Notes under the pieces: generated by a model
Seen by the model: only the letters and a program-made list of their open reading frames with translations
The model's database searches: none
Told to the model about the DNA's origin: nothing
From: an uncultured Planctomycetaceae bacterium
Lineage (GTDB): Bacteria > Planctomycetota > Planctomycetia > Pirellulales > Pirellulaceae
Direction: 5' to 3'
DNA length: 41,172 nt
NCBI GenBank assembly: GCA_903863885.1
Contig: CAIPEB010000102.1
Coordinates: 1-41,172, forward strand
Part shown: in pieces, positions 9,994 through 17,877 of the stretch
Position numbering within the stretch: position 1 is the first letter of the stretch
How the letters are laid out: the number at the start of each line of letters is the position of its first letter
Translations under genes and position numbers: made by a program

Positions 9994-10001
9994 TGTATCG
10001 C

Positions 10002-12722
10002 ATGCCCCCCCCCCGACACGTGCTTCTGGCGTTCGTATTTCTATTGGCGGCGTGGACTGCAGTCTGTGATCCGCAAGGGGGCGCTGCCGAAGTCGATGCC
10101 GCTGCGCCGACTCGCTACACACGCAAATCGTCCTGGCAAGAGACTGTCTGGGCATCGCGGGAAAGCCTGCGCGGTTCGGTTCTGTCGGAGCCCGAGCGTC
10201 AGGAGCGGGCTCTCGCGTTTTGGCAATCCGTCCAGGATGACTTCCCCGTGGCCTGCGATTGGGCAATGCAAGACTGCGAGACCGGCTTTCCCGATTGGTT
10301 CACAGCCGAATCCGTTGGGGAAATCGAAACCAGGATGATCGACCGGACATTGCACGAACTCGGTGAACGCGGCGCGGTATTGCGTGATGAGTTCAACCGC
10401 CTGTGCGAAAGCCGGACTTCCCAGTGGGAGCACCGCTTGCTCGACCTGTACGTCCGCGCGTGCGAACAACGCCGGATCCTCCGGCTTAAGACCGTTCTCT
10501 GCCAGACGCCGCGGATTGTATTCACCAAGCACTTTACTCTCCGCCCGTCGTTCTTCGGTTATACGGAAGGCCAGTCGGACGCGCAGCACGAGCGGCATTT
10601 CCAGCCCGGGGCCTCACTCTGCCTGTTGGAATTGGACGGCTCCGTTGCCCGTGTGCGCACGCTGTTGCACGATCCGGGCGGCATGATCCGCGACCCCGCG
10701 GTCTCTTGGGATGCCGCGCGTGTGGCTTTCGCCTGGAAGAAGTCGCTGGACGAGGATGACTACCACCTGTACGACCTGGAACTGGCTACGGGCCAAGTGC
10801 GCCAATTGACCTCCGGACTCGGTTTCGCCGACTACGAGCCGGCCTATTTGCCCAACGGCGACATTGTTTTCAGTTCGACGCGTTGTGTGCAAACGGTCGA
10901 TTGCTGGTGGACGGAAGTCAGCAATCTCTATACCTGCGACAGAGACGGGCGTTACCTTCGCCGGCTTGGCTTCGACCAGGTGCATACGCTGTATCCCCAA
11001 GTGCTGGACGACGGTCGGGTCATCTATCTGCGCTGGGACTACAACGACCGAAGCCAGATGTTCACCCAGAAACTTTTTGTGATGAACTCCGACGGTACGG
11101 GACAGACCGAGTTCTATGGAAACAACTCGTGGTTTCCGACGACGATTGGCCACGCACGAGGCATTCCGGGAACGCAGCGTGTAGTCTGCATTTTCAGCGG
11201 CCACCACACTCCGCAAACAGGCAAGCTGGGCATGCTTGACCCGGCCAAGGGCCGTCAGGAAAACTCGGGGGCCCAACTCATCGCACCGGTGCGTGCAACC
11301 GAAGCCGAACGCACGGACGCTTACGGCCAGTCCGGAGACCTCTTCCAGTATCCGGTGGCCCTCAATCAGACGGAGTTCCTGGTCACTTATTCTCCGTTCG
11401 ACTGGGAGTCCGACCGCGCCAAGAACAGCCCGAGCGGCGGTTTCGCCATTTATTGGATGGACATCAACGGCCGCCGCGAATTGCTCGCCAGCGACCCGCA
11501 GATTCCCTGCAATCAAGCCGTGCCGCTGGTGCCGCGATCTCCTCCGCCGCCCCAACCCAATCGAGTGGATTACCGCCAGAATTCGGGCACCTACTACGTG
11601 TACGACGTCCATGCCGGACTCGGTCTGGAACGCGTGCCGCGGGGCGTTATCAAGAAGCTGCGGGTGATTGCCCTCGACTTCCGCCCTGCGGGGATCGGCA
11701 ATAACGGCAGCATCGGCCCCAGCGGCGAGGCGTTGGTATGCACGCCGATCTCGATCGGTAACGGATCATGGGACGTGAAGACGGTGCTCGGCGATGCCAA
11801 GGTCCATGAAGACGGCTCGGCGTTCTTCCGTGTGCCGGCGCGGCTGCCTGTCTACTTTCAGGCGTTGGATGAGGAAAATCGCGCCGTGCAAACGATGCGA
11901 AGTTGGAGCACTCTCCAGCCCGGAGAAGACCGCGCGTGTGTCGGCTGCCATGAGCACAAGAACACAACCCCGCCGGCCGGACGGCGGAGCCCAACGCTGG
12001 CCCTCCAGAGCGGTCCTCAATCCCTCGAGCCTTTCTACGGTCCGCCGCGCGGGTTCAGTTTCCGCAAGGAGATTCAGCCCATTCTCGATCGCCACTGTAC
12101 CGGCTGTCACAAAGACCGCGAGCAGAAAATGACGCCCGATACGCTGACGGAGGCAGTGACCCGCCAGCGCGATCCGGTCTGGTCTGCCTTTGCCGTTCAA
12201 CGCCGCGACGATTACTCGAGCCCGCCCGCGGCACACCCCGCCGTTTCGGACCCGAGTCTGAACCGCGCCTGTTTCAGCCTGCTGGATGAGCCGGTCGAGG
12301 ACAAGGTGGCCCGGCGTCGTTGGACGGATTCGTATCTCAACCTCACACTCTCCAGGCCGACCGACTACTACGAAGCAGTGGGAGCATACTTCGGCGTTTT
12401 CGATGGGCGGATGGTCAACTGGATCGGCTCGCAGTCTATCCCCACACCACTGCCAGCAGGCGCGGCCGGCTCGCTCCACAGCGGATTGCTTCCGCTCTTG
12501 AAGGCCGGGCACGGCGGTGTCAGGCTGTCGCGAGAGGAACTAGACAAGCTCTCCTGCTGGATAGACCTCTTCGTACCTTTCTGCGGCGATTACGCCGAGG
12601 CGAACCTCTGGTCCGGCGACGAGACGGACAAATTCCGCCGCTTCCGCGAAAAACGGAAGATGATGGAGGCAATCGAGCACGGGAACATTGATGCCTTGGT
12701 GGTCGACCGGCCACCTCCTTGA
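10002..12722 (+). CDS. Secreted PD40-propeller / hydrazine-synthase-alpha-like di-heme protein
   Basis: The product has 906 residues from the ATG at 10002; a TTG three codons earlier is a weaker start. An N-terminal hydrophobic signal (LLAFVFLLAAW) predicts export. A helical region is followed by PD40/TolB-like propeller blades (for example DYEPAYLPNGDIVFSSTR and DDGRVIYLRWDYNDRSQ). Next comes the region related to the hydrazine synthase alpha middle domain (DGSAFFRVPARLPVYFQALD) with a haem motif CVGCH (646-650). A second haem motif, CTGCH (699-703), sits in a cytochrome-c-like segment (IQPILDRHCTGCHKDREQ). Non-anammox planctomycetes carry many such paralogues, whose substrate is unknown, so hydrazine synthesis should not be assumed. 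It is a diverged paralogue of the protein at 17878-20784 and is convergent with the 12742-17847 gene (19-bp gap). Confidence 0.88.
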   Translation: MPPPRHVLLAFVFLLAAWTAVCDPQGGAAEVDAAAPTRYTRKSSWQETVWASRESLRGSVLSEPERQERALAFWQSVQDDFPVACDWAMQDCETGFPDWFTAESVGEIETRMIDRTLHELGERGAVLRDEFNRLCESRTSQWEHRLLDLYVRACEQRRILRLKTVLCQTPRIVFTKHFTLRPSFFGYTEGQSDAQHERHFQPGASLCLLELDGSVARVRTLLHDPGGMIRDPAVSWDAARVAFAWKKSLDEDDYHLYDLELATGQVRQLTSGLGFADYEPAYLPNGDIVFSSTRCVQTVDCWWTEVSNLYTCDRDGRYLRRLGFDQVHTLYPQVLDDGRVIYLRWDYNDRSQMFTQKLFVMNSDGTGQTEFYGNNSWFPTTIGHARGIPGTQRVVCIFSGHHTPQTGKLGMLDPAKGRQENSGAQLIAPVRATEAERTDAYGQSGDLFQYPVALNQTEFLVTYSPFDWESDRAKNSPSGGFAIYWMDINGRRELLASDPQIPCNQAVPLVPRSPPPPQPNRVDYRQNSGTYYVYDVHAGLGLERVPRGVIKKLRVIALDFRPAGIGNNGSIGPSGEALVCTPISIGNGSWDVKTVLGDAKVHEDGSAFFRVPARLPVYFQALDEENRAVQTMRSWSTLQPGEDRACVGCHEHKNTTPPAGRRSPTLALQSGPQSLEPFYGPPRGFSFRKEIQPILDRHCTGCHKDREQKMTPDTLTEAVTRQRDPVWSAFAVQRRDDYSSPPAAHPAVSDPSLNRACFSLLDEPVEDKVARRRWTDSYLNLTLSRPTDYYEAVGAYFGVFDGRMVNWIGSQSIPTPLPAGAAGSLHSGLLPLLKAGHGGVRLSREELDKLSCWIDLFVPFCGDYAEANLWSGDETDKFRRFREKRKMMEAIEHGNIDALVVDRPPP

Positions 12723-12741
12723 CCAAACCGCGAGCTTTGCG

Positions 12742-15700
12742 CTACCGAAGATCGCCGGCCCCTGGCCTCAGAGCCGGCAACTCGGCGTTTGGAATTCGCT
12801 GCTGCCAATCACCGGCAAAGAGCCGCCGTGGCAGAGGTCTGGTCCGCACCCACTCGACGACATCAAACTCCGGCGATTCGCCCCGGGCACGTTGGTCCTT
12901 CATCTCCCAAGCAACCACGCCGCGCGAGTCAATCAAAGCAAGACGGCACGACACAACCTTGGCCGTGATGTCTGGCGGGCCCTTGCGCAAGACCCGCGTC
13001 TCCTCGTTGGCTTCGAGAACCGCCCGTGTCGCGGCGGAATCATCCGACATCCACTCGGCTTGATGAATCCGTTCCACAAAGACCGAGCGGATCTTGCCTG
13101 CCTCGGCCAGATTGCTGCGGACCTCCACGCGGACGGCAGAGCCACGCCCCACAACCGAGTAGAGATCAGGATCGAGCGTGGGCCAGGAAAAACTGGCCAT
13201 GTCAAATCCACGGGCAAAATACGCTCCGCTGTGCTCGTCCGGCACGAACTCGGTTCGCCAGTAGGTTCCATCCGGAGACGCAGCGTGAGCGCCGTTGCCC
13301 TTGAGTTGAGCCACGAGTTGTCGTTGCCGTCGATCGATCTGTACCAGTCCGTGACCGGCAAGTTCGGGCTGAAGCATCAGCAAGATCCCCCGGTCGCCCA
13401 ACAGGGCCAGACGGTTGAATTGGGCGGGCGGTATCGCAAATTCGTCCACGATTTTTCCGTCGGCAACATCCCACTGGACCACGGAGTTCGAGGCGCCGTC
13501 ATGCGTAACCCCGATCAGTCGCTTGCCGTCCGCGATAAACGCAGCATCCAGTATTCCCAGATGCTCGTTGCCATCCGATCCGCCCAGTTTGACGAGCGCC
13601 GCGCCGGTAATCGCGTCACGAATTAGGAACTTCTTTCGCTCGACGAGGTACTTGCGATTCGCACTCAGACTCGGCGGGTCGGAGGTTGTCAGCGTGTAAA
13701 CGGACCGACATTCCGGCAGCCGCCAAAGCGTCAGCCCCGCGGAGTTCAGCGTCAGAACATGTCGCCTGTCGACAAATGCCGCCCAGCGACAGAGATCGGC
13801 CGACGAAGCCTCCATGGGAGCAGGTCGCCAACCGGCTGCATGGCGACCGAGTTTCAACGACCAGACATCAATGCGGCCGAATTCTCCCAAGCCGGTCTGG
13901 TCGTCACCGGTGAGCAGCAGTGATCCGTCGGAACTGGCGTCGAGCAAATGGATCGAGTCGGGAACCTCTAACTGATGCAACCGCTTGCCGCTCGCGATGT
14001 CATATGCTTCCAGCAGCACACTCCGCTGAGGCGGCAGTGGCCCCCTCGTAATCACGGCGTGATTCGCACTGAAATACTCTTCGGAGCGTTCGACGGCCAG
14101 GATTCCGCCCGAAGAAACCACGATCCGATCCGGTTTATTCTGCAGATTCGGGTGATCGAGCCGAATCGATTTTCGGGCAAACGGACCGCTGAGCGCATCC
14201 GGCACGCTCGCCGCGCCGCGAGCTATCTCATCGCCAGCCGGCACCGGCGCAGTTCTTGATGCACTGGTCAACGGAGGAACTGCAAAGACCGAGGTGGCTC
14301 GTACCACTTTCTTCGACTTCGCAATGTCAGGCGGAAGTGGTGCATTGATGAGCTTCTGTTGGGCAGCGTCAACTCCGAGCATGTTGGCGCCTCCCAGAGG
14401 GATGACTGCCGTCAAGTCATCGTCGGGCAATACCCAAAAAGGATGCCCGGTTTGGGGATCCACGAGCGTCGTTCCCTGAAACACCAGCAAATCCCCGTCC
14501 GGAAACCACACGAGACCTGGCGCCGCACTGCTGTGCGTGATCGTGCGTAAATCGATCGATCGCGGATAACGGCGCTGCAGGATCGGTTCGCCCGTCTCCA
14601 TGTTCCAAAGTGTCAGGAAGTTGCGCTGCATTTGGTGATAGACGGCAGCCAATCGCGTTCCGTCCGGAGAGAAGCGGATGCCGTCACATCGGAAGAAAGC
14701 CAGTTGGGATCGCGTATCTGCGTACGGCACGACAGACGCCTGCTGGCCCGGTTGCGTTAGTCGGCAAATCACCAGGCCGTCGTAACTCAGCGCCGCAAGA
14801 TAGTGCCCGCCGGGACTGATCGTCAGCGCGGTTGGGAGAGCACCCCAATCATCGCCGCGTCTGGCAAGCGCGAATTCTCGAACCGGATTGCCGTCCTCGG
14901 CCTGATAGAGGCAAACGTCGATTCGATCATCGACGGTGAAAGCAGCGACTACGACGTTATTTGCGGCAACACCCAAGTAACGGCAGCTGACAAACGAACC
15001 GTCGCGCTTCACCGTCGAGGATTTGCCGGACAACGTGTTGACGATAACGACCTCATTCTCGCGGTTGTAGGCGACGAACCGGCCGTCGGGAGAAACGGCG
15101 GCGACCTCCGCTCGTCGCGCCCACGCGACGGACTCGCCCACGCGTGTTCCTTTCGATAGATCCAGAACTTCGGCCCGCTCGCCATCGTCATCGGCCGCCA
15201 GCAACATCGGCCCGCCGCGCTCGCTTGGAAAGAACCTCGCATTCCTGGGCACCGCGTAATCGATCTTCGGCGCGGCCGACCAGGGTTTCGCATCGGTCGG
15301 CGGATCAACTATCGACGTCCAGGGACGTTGGTCGGCAGTTGCGGTGGCCGCGGGAGTCATCGGCGGCGCGATGGACGGAGATGCCGATACCGGCGCCGGC
15401 GGAGTCGTCACGCGAGGAGTCGCACTTCCATGGGCCGGTGCAGGTTCTGGTCGCAGTTTCTCCATGCGCGAGGCCAACGACTCCCTGATCCGAGGTTGGA
15501 GTTTCGTTCGCAACATGCCCGCCGCCGGGTTCCCGGAGTCACCGATGATTTGGAGACCTACCAGAAACTCGTCGTCGGTCAGCGCCAAGATCGTCGCGTC
15601 CCCCTGCAGATCGAAGGTACCGAGCACTGCTCCGCGTTCGACGTCGATTACGGTCCGGCCGCAGATCAGTTCGCGGCTTTCGTCCATGAGCCACGGCACC

Positions 15701-17847
15701 TGATTCCATGACACATGGCCCGCGGCAACTTTCAGCGAGGTGCCATCGATCGGACAATCCTCGATCTGCCCGGTGGTCAATTTGATGCTGAGCAACTTGA
15801 CCGAATCGTCGTGATAGCTGACGAGCAAGTAGAGATGTGCGCCGTCCAGCGTGGCTCCTGCTGCCAGGACTCGACTGGGGTTGATTCGGCCCGGCGCCAA
15901 TGGCAGCTTCAACTCGCCGACAATCCGGCCGGTCCCCAGATGGGAAGCAACCAGCGTGTCGCTGAACGCCGCCAAGGCAAACTGGCCGCCCGGGGTCACC
16001 ACATGAGAGTTTGGCAGGTAGGTCCCCTGCCCTTCAAATGAAGTGAATTCGAGCACGGTCGCGTTTCCCTCGATGTCAGATACGACGTATTTGCGGCCAC
16101 CTCGGGTACGGTCGACGGTGGCCATGAGCAGCGAGTGCAGTCCGAGAAACTCAATGCTGAAATCACCGCCTCCAACTTCCCGACTGGCGGTCCAGATGCG
16201 TTCACCGGTTGCCACGTTCCAGACTTCGATTGCGACCTGCTCGCCGCTTGCCGGTGATGCCACTACCAGGTAACGCCCGTCCGGCGAAACATCCTGAAGA
16301 AGTAACGCCGGCGTTTCAGGACGGATTCGCTGAAGTTCCTTGCCGGTTTCCAGGTCGAACAAAATGTACTCGCCCTGGATTGCGCAGGCCCCGACTCTTC
16401 CCGGTCGCTTGGACAAGCGGGGCGTTTGCGGAACCGTTCCGAAGAAGACAATGGGATTGACGCCGAACTTCGGTCGCAACATGGCCGGGTCGGACGTAAC
16501 CGACCACTTCATCGATTCCGGGTCTGGTTCGCCGCCGGGTTTGGATGTTGGCGTGACGGCCGCAACTTCCGCTCCTTGGCGTTGAACAAGCACGAGCGAT
16601 AGCTTTCCCCTTTCTTGGACCACGGCTGTGACGCGCTGCGCGTCCAACACATGCCGGGGTTGCATATCCTCTCCACTCGCGAATGCCGGCCGAGGTGCTT
16701 CTTCGTCGCGTTTCCAGAACAGGCGGCCGTACAGGATCCAACCGCTTGCGTCGGGCAACCAGACCAACGGATGTTCATCTCTTGAAGGCACAAACCCCGA
16801 GACCGTTTTCAACCACGGGCCAATGTGCCAGTTCACCTGCCGCAGGAGCTTGCCCGTGGTGCAGTCCCATTCCAGCAGCCAGACGGCTTCACCGCTTGCC
16901 GGACTCACAATCGTGGCCAGGAATCGACCATCGGGGGGAAATACCAGTTCGCTGCAATGAAAAATCTCCGGGGCCCCCGGGGGCAGGTCCGAACTGCCTG
17001 CGCAACGTCCACTTTCCAAGTCGTGGATAACAAGCGAGCTGCCCACAATCGCGGCGAAATAGCTCCCCCCCGGTGAGATTCCGATTGCCTGATCAGGGAT
17101 TGATGCCGCAATGCCCGGTGACGCCAGGACAAAGGTGCGGGGCTGCGATGTCTGCCCGAGATCCATCACGACAACCTGACCGCCTCCCGGCCCGCCGCGA
17201 ACTCCAACGAGCTGGTCGTTTTTCGAGAACCGAAGCAGCGACAAGGGACTGTATCGGCTCCCTTCGTTCGCGAGAATTCGATCGCCATCGATGCGTCCGG
17301 TTTTGAACGACCAGAGACGCACGTGGTCCGGTCCCGTTTCCAGTACCTTGCCGGCAAGACGAGTCCCATCGGGCGAAACCGTCAATTCAGGAGGCATCAT
17401 TTCGGGACTGGCGATACTTCCAAGCTTGATTCCCGAACTCAAATCGTGGAGTTCGGCCAGCGACGGCTTTCCCTGGCGAATGGATAATGCCAGCGGCCTT
17501 CCCGCGTAGGGAAATCGCACCTCCGTCGCATCACCCAGACGGATTGGAAACTCGGCCGAACGACCTGGCTCCGAGGAATTTCCCGGATCGGGCGCCGCGG
17601 ACCAGGGAACAGGCCACTGAGATGCCGCACCCTTCATTCCTGACTCGGGGGAACCGGAGGCCGCGCCCGTCGGCGAGTGCGTCGCATTTGAGGCCGTCTC
17701 CGCCGGCGGACTCTTGGATTTGGATCCCTGACAGCCACTGGCGAACAGACTGATCACGATCACTCTGACCATCAGCGACTTGTGAATCGATGCCCTGGAA
17801 ACGACTGACATAGGCGTTGTCTTCGGTGCGATAGAGCGACCTGCCAT
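12742..17847 (-). CDS. Large WD40/PD40-like double beta-propeller lipoprotein
   Basis: The protein has 1701 residues. Its N-terminus carries a hydrophobic stretch ending VISLFASGC, a plausible lipobox with Cys38 as the lipidated residue. Possible starts are 17847, 17811 (Met13) and 17772 (Met26); none has a convincing ribosome site. A low-complexity Ser/Pro/Ala linker follows. There are two related propeller-rich halves, about 80-810 and 850-1701, joined by a Pro/Ala/Thr linker near 815-850. Corresponding blades are ISPGGSYFAAIVGSSLVIHD in the first half and ISPGGHYLAALSYDGLVICR in the second; many blades contain SPDGR or SPDGT. No catalytic motif is visible; a scaffold or binding role outside the membrane is inferred. 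It starts 30 bp after the stop of the di-heme gene at 17878-20784, so the two are probably one operon. Confidence 0.87.
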   Translation of the reverse strand: MAGRSIAPKTTPMSVVSRASIHKSLMVRVIVISLFASGCQGSKSKSPPAETASNATHSPTGAASGSPESGMKGAASQWPVPWSAAPDPGNSSEPGRSAEFPIRLGDATEVRFPYAGRPLALSIRQGKPSLAELHDLSSGIKLGSIASPEMMPPELTVSPDGTRLAGKVLETGPDHVRLWSFKTGRIDGDRILANEGSRYSPLSLLRFSKNDQLVGVRGGPGGGQVVVMDLGQTSQPRTFVLASPGIAASIPDQAIGISPGGSYFAAIVGSSLVIHDLESGRCAGSSDLPPGAPEIFHCSELVFPPDGRFLATIVSPASGEAVWLLEWDCTTGKLLRQVNWHIGPWLKTVSGFVPSRDEHPLVWLPDASGWILYGRLFWKRDEEAPRPAFASGEDMQPRHVLDAQRVTAVVQERGKLSLVLVQRQGAEVAAVTPTSKPGGEPDPESMKWSVTSDPAMLRPKFGVNPIVFFGTVPQTPRLSKRPGRVGACAIQGEYILFDLETGKELQRIRPETPALLLQDVSPDGRYLVVASPASGEQVAIEVWNVATGERIWTASREVGGGDFSIEFLGLHSLLMATVDRTRGGRKYVVSDIEGNATVLEFTSFEGQGTYLPNSHVVTPGGQFALAAFSDTLVASHLGTGRIVGELKLPLAPGRINPSRVLAAGATLDGAHLYLLVSYHDDSVKLLSIKLTTGQIEDCPIDGTSLKVAAGHVSWNQVPWLMDESRELICGRTVIDVERGAVLGTFDLQGDATILALTDDEFLVGLQIIGDSGNPAAGMLRTKLQPRIRESLASRMEKLRPEPAPAHGSATPRVTTPPAPVSASPSIAPPMTPAATATADQRPWTSIVDPPTDAKPWSAAPKIDYAVPRNARFFPSERGGPMLLAADDDGERAEVLDLSKGTRVGESVAWARRAEVAAVSPDGRFVAYNRENEVVIVNTLSGKSSTVKRDGSFVSCRYLGVAANNVVVAAFTVDDRIDVCLYQAEDGNPVREFALARRGDDWGALPTALTISPGGHYLAALSYDGLVICRLTQPGQQASVVPYADTRSQLAFFRCDGIRFSPDGTRLAAVYHQMQRNFLTLWNMETGEPILQRRYPRSIDLRTITHSSAAPGLVWFPDGDLLVFQGTTLVDPQTGHPFWVLPDDDLTAVIPLGGANMLGVDAAQQKLINAPLPPDIAKSKKVVRATSVFAVPPLTSASRTAPVPAGDEIARGAASVPDALSGPFARKSIRLDHPNLQNKPDRIVVSSGGILAVERSEEYFSANHAVITRGPLPPQRSVLLEAYDIASGKRLHQLEVPDSIHLLDASSDGSLLLTGDDQTGLGEFGRIDVWSLKLGRHAAGWRPAPMEASSADLCRWAAFVDRRHVLTLNSAGLTLWRLPECRSVYTLTTSDPPSLSANRKYLVERKKFLIRDAITGAALVKLGGSDGNEHLGILDAAFIADGKRLIGVTHDGASNSVVQWDVADGKIVDEFAIPPAQFNRLALLGDRGILLMLQPELAGHGLVQIDRRQRQLVAQLKGNGAHAASPDGTYWRTEFVPDEHSGAYFARGFDMASFSWPTLDPDLYSVVGRGSAVRVEVRSNLAEAGKIRSVFVERIHQAEWMSDDSAATRAVLEANEETRVLRKGPPDITAKVVSCRLALIDSRGVVAWEMKDQRARGESPEFDVVEWVRTRPLPRRLFAGDWQQRIPNAELPALRPGAGDLR

Positions 17848-17877
17848 CCGCAGACTTGAGCACTCAAGAAGGCCTAA

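Larger units (their letters stand above)
8478..10001. other. 1.5 kb gap without a convincing gene, rich in inverted repeats
   Basis: This stretch separates the divergently transcribed giant gene and the PD40 di-heme gene. Small ORFs exist on both strands, but none shows a recognisable family, a good ribosome site or protein-like composition. The gap holds two CACGTG-centred palindromes (9190-9201 and 9267-9278), a 13-bp-stem hairpin (9497-9534), a terminator-like hairpin on the minus strand (9605-9654) and an AT-rich block (about 9655-9780) containing an inverted repeat, GTAAAA-TC-TTTTAC, at 9719-9732. These look like regulatory or small-RNA elements, but their roles cannot be read from sequence. 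Confidence 0.6.

Noticed and set aside
10614-11612. 332-codon minus-strand frame inside the PD40 di-heme gene.
   Set aside because: It is antisense to a gene with haem motifs and propeller blades and has no recognisable domain.
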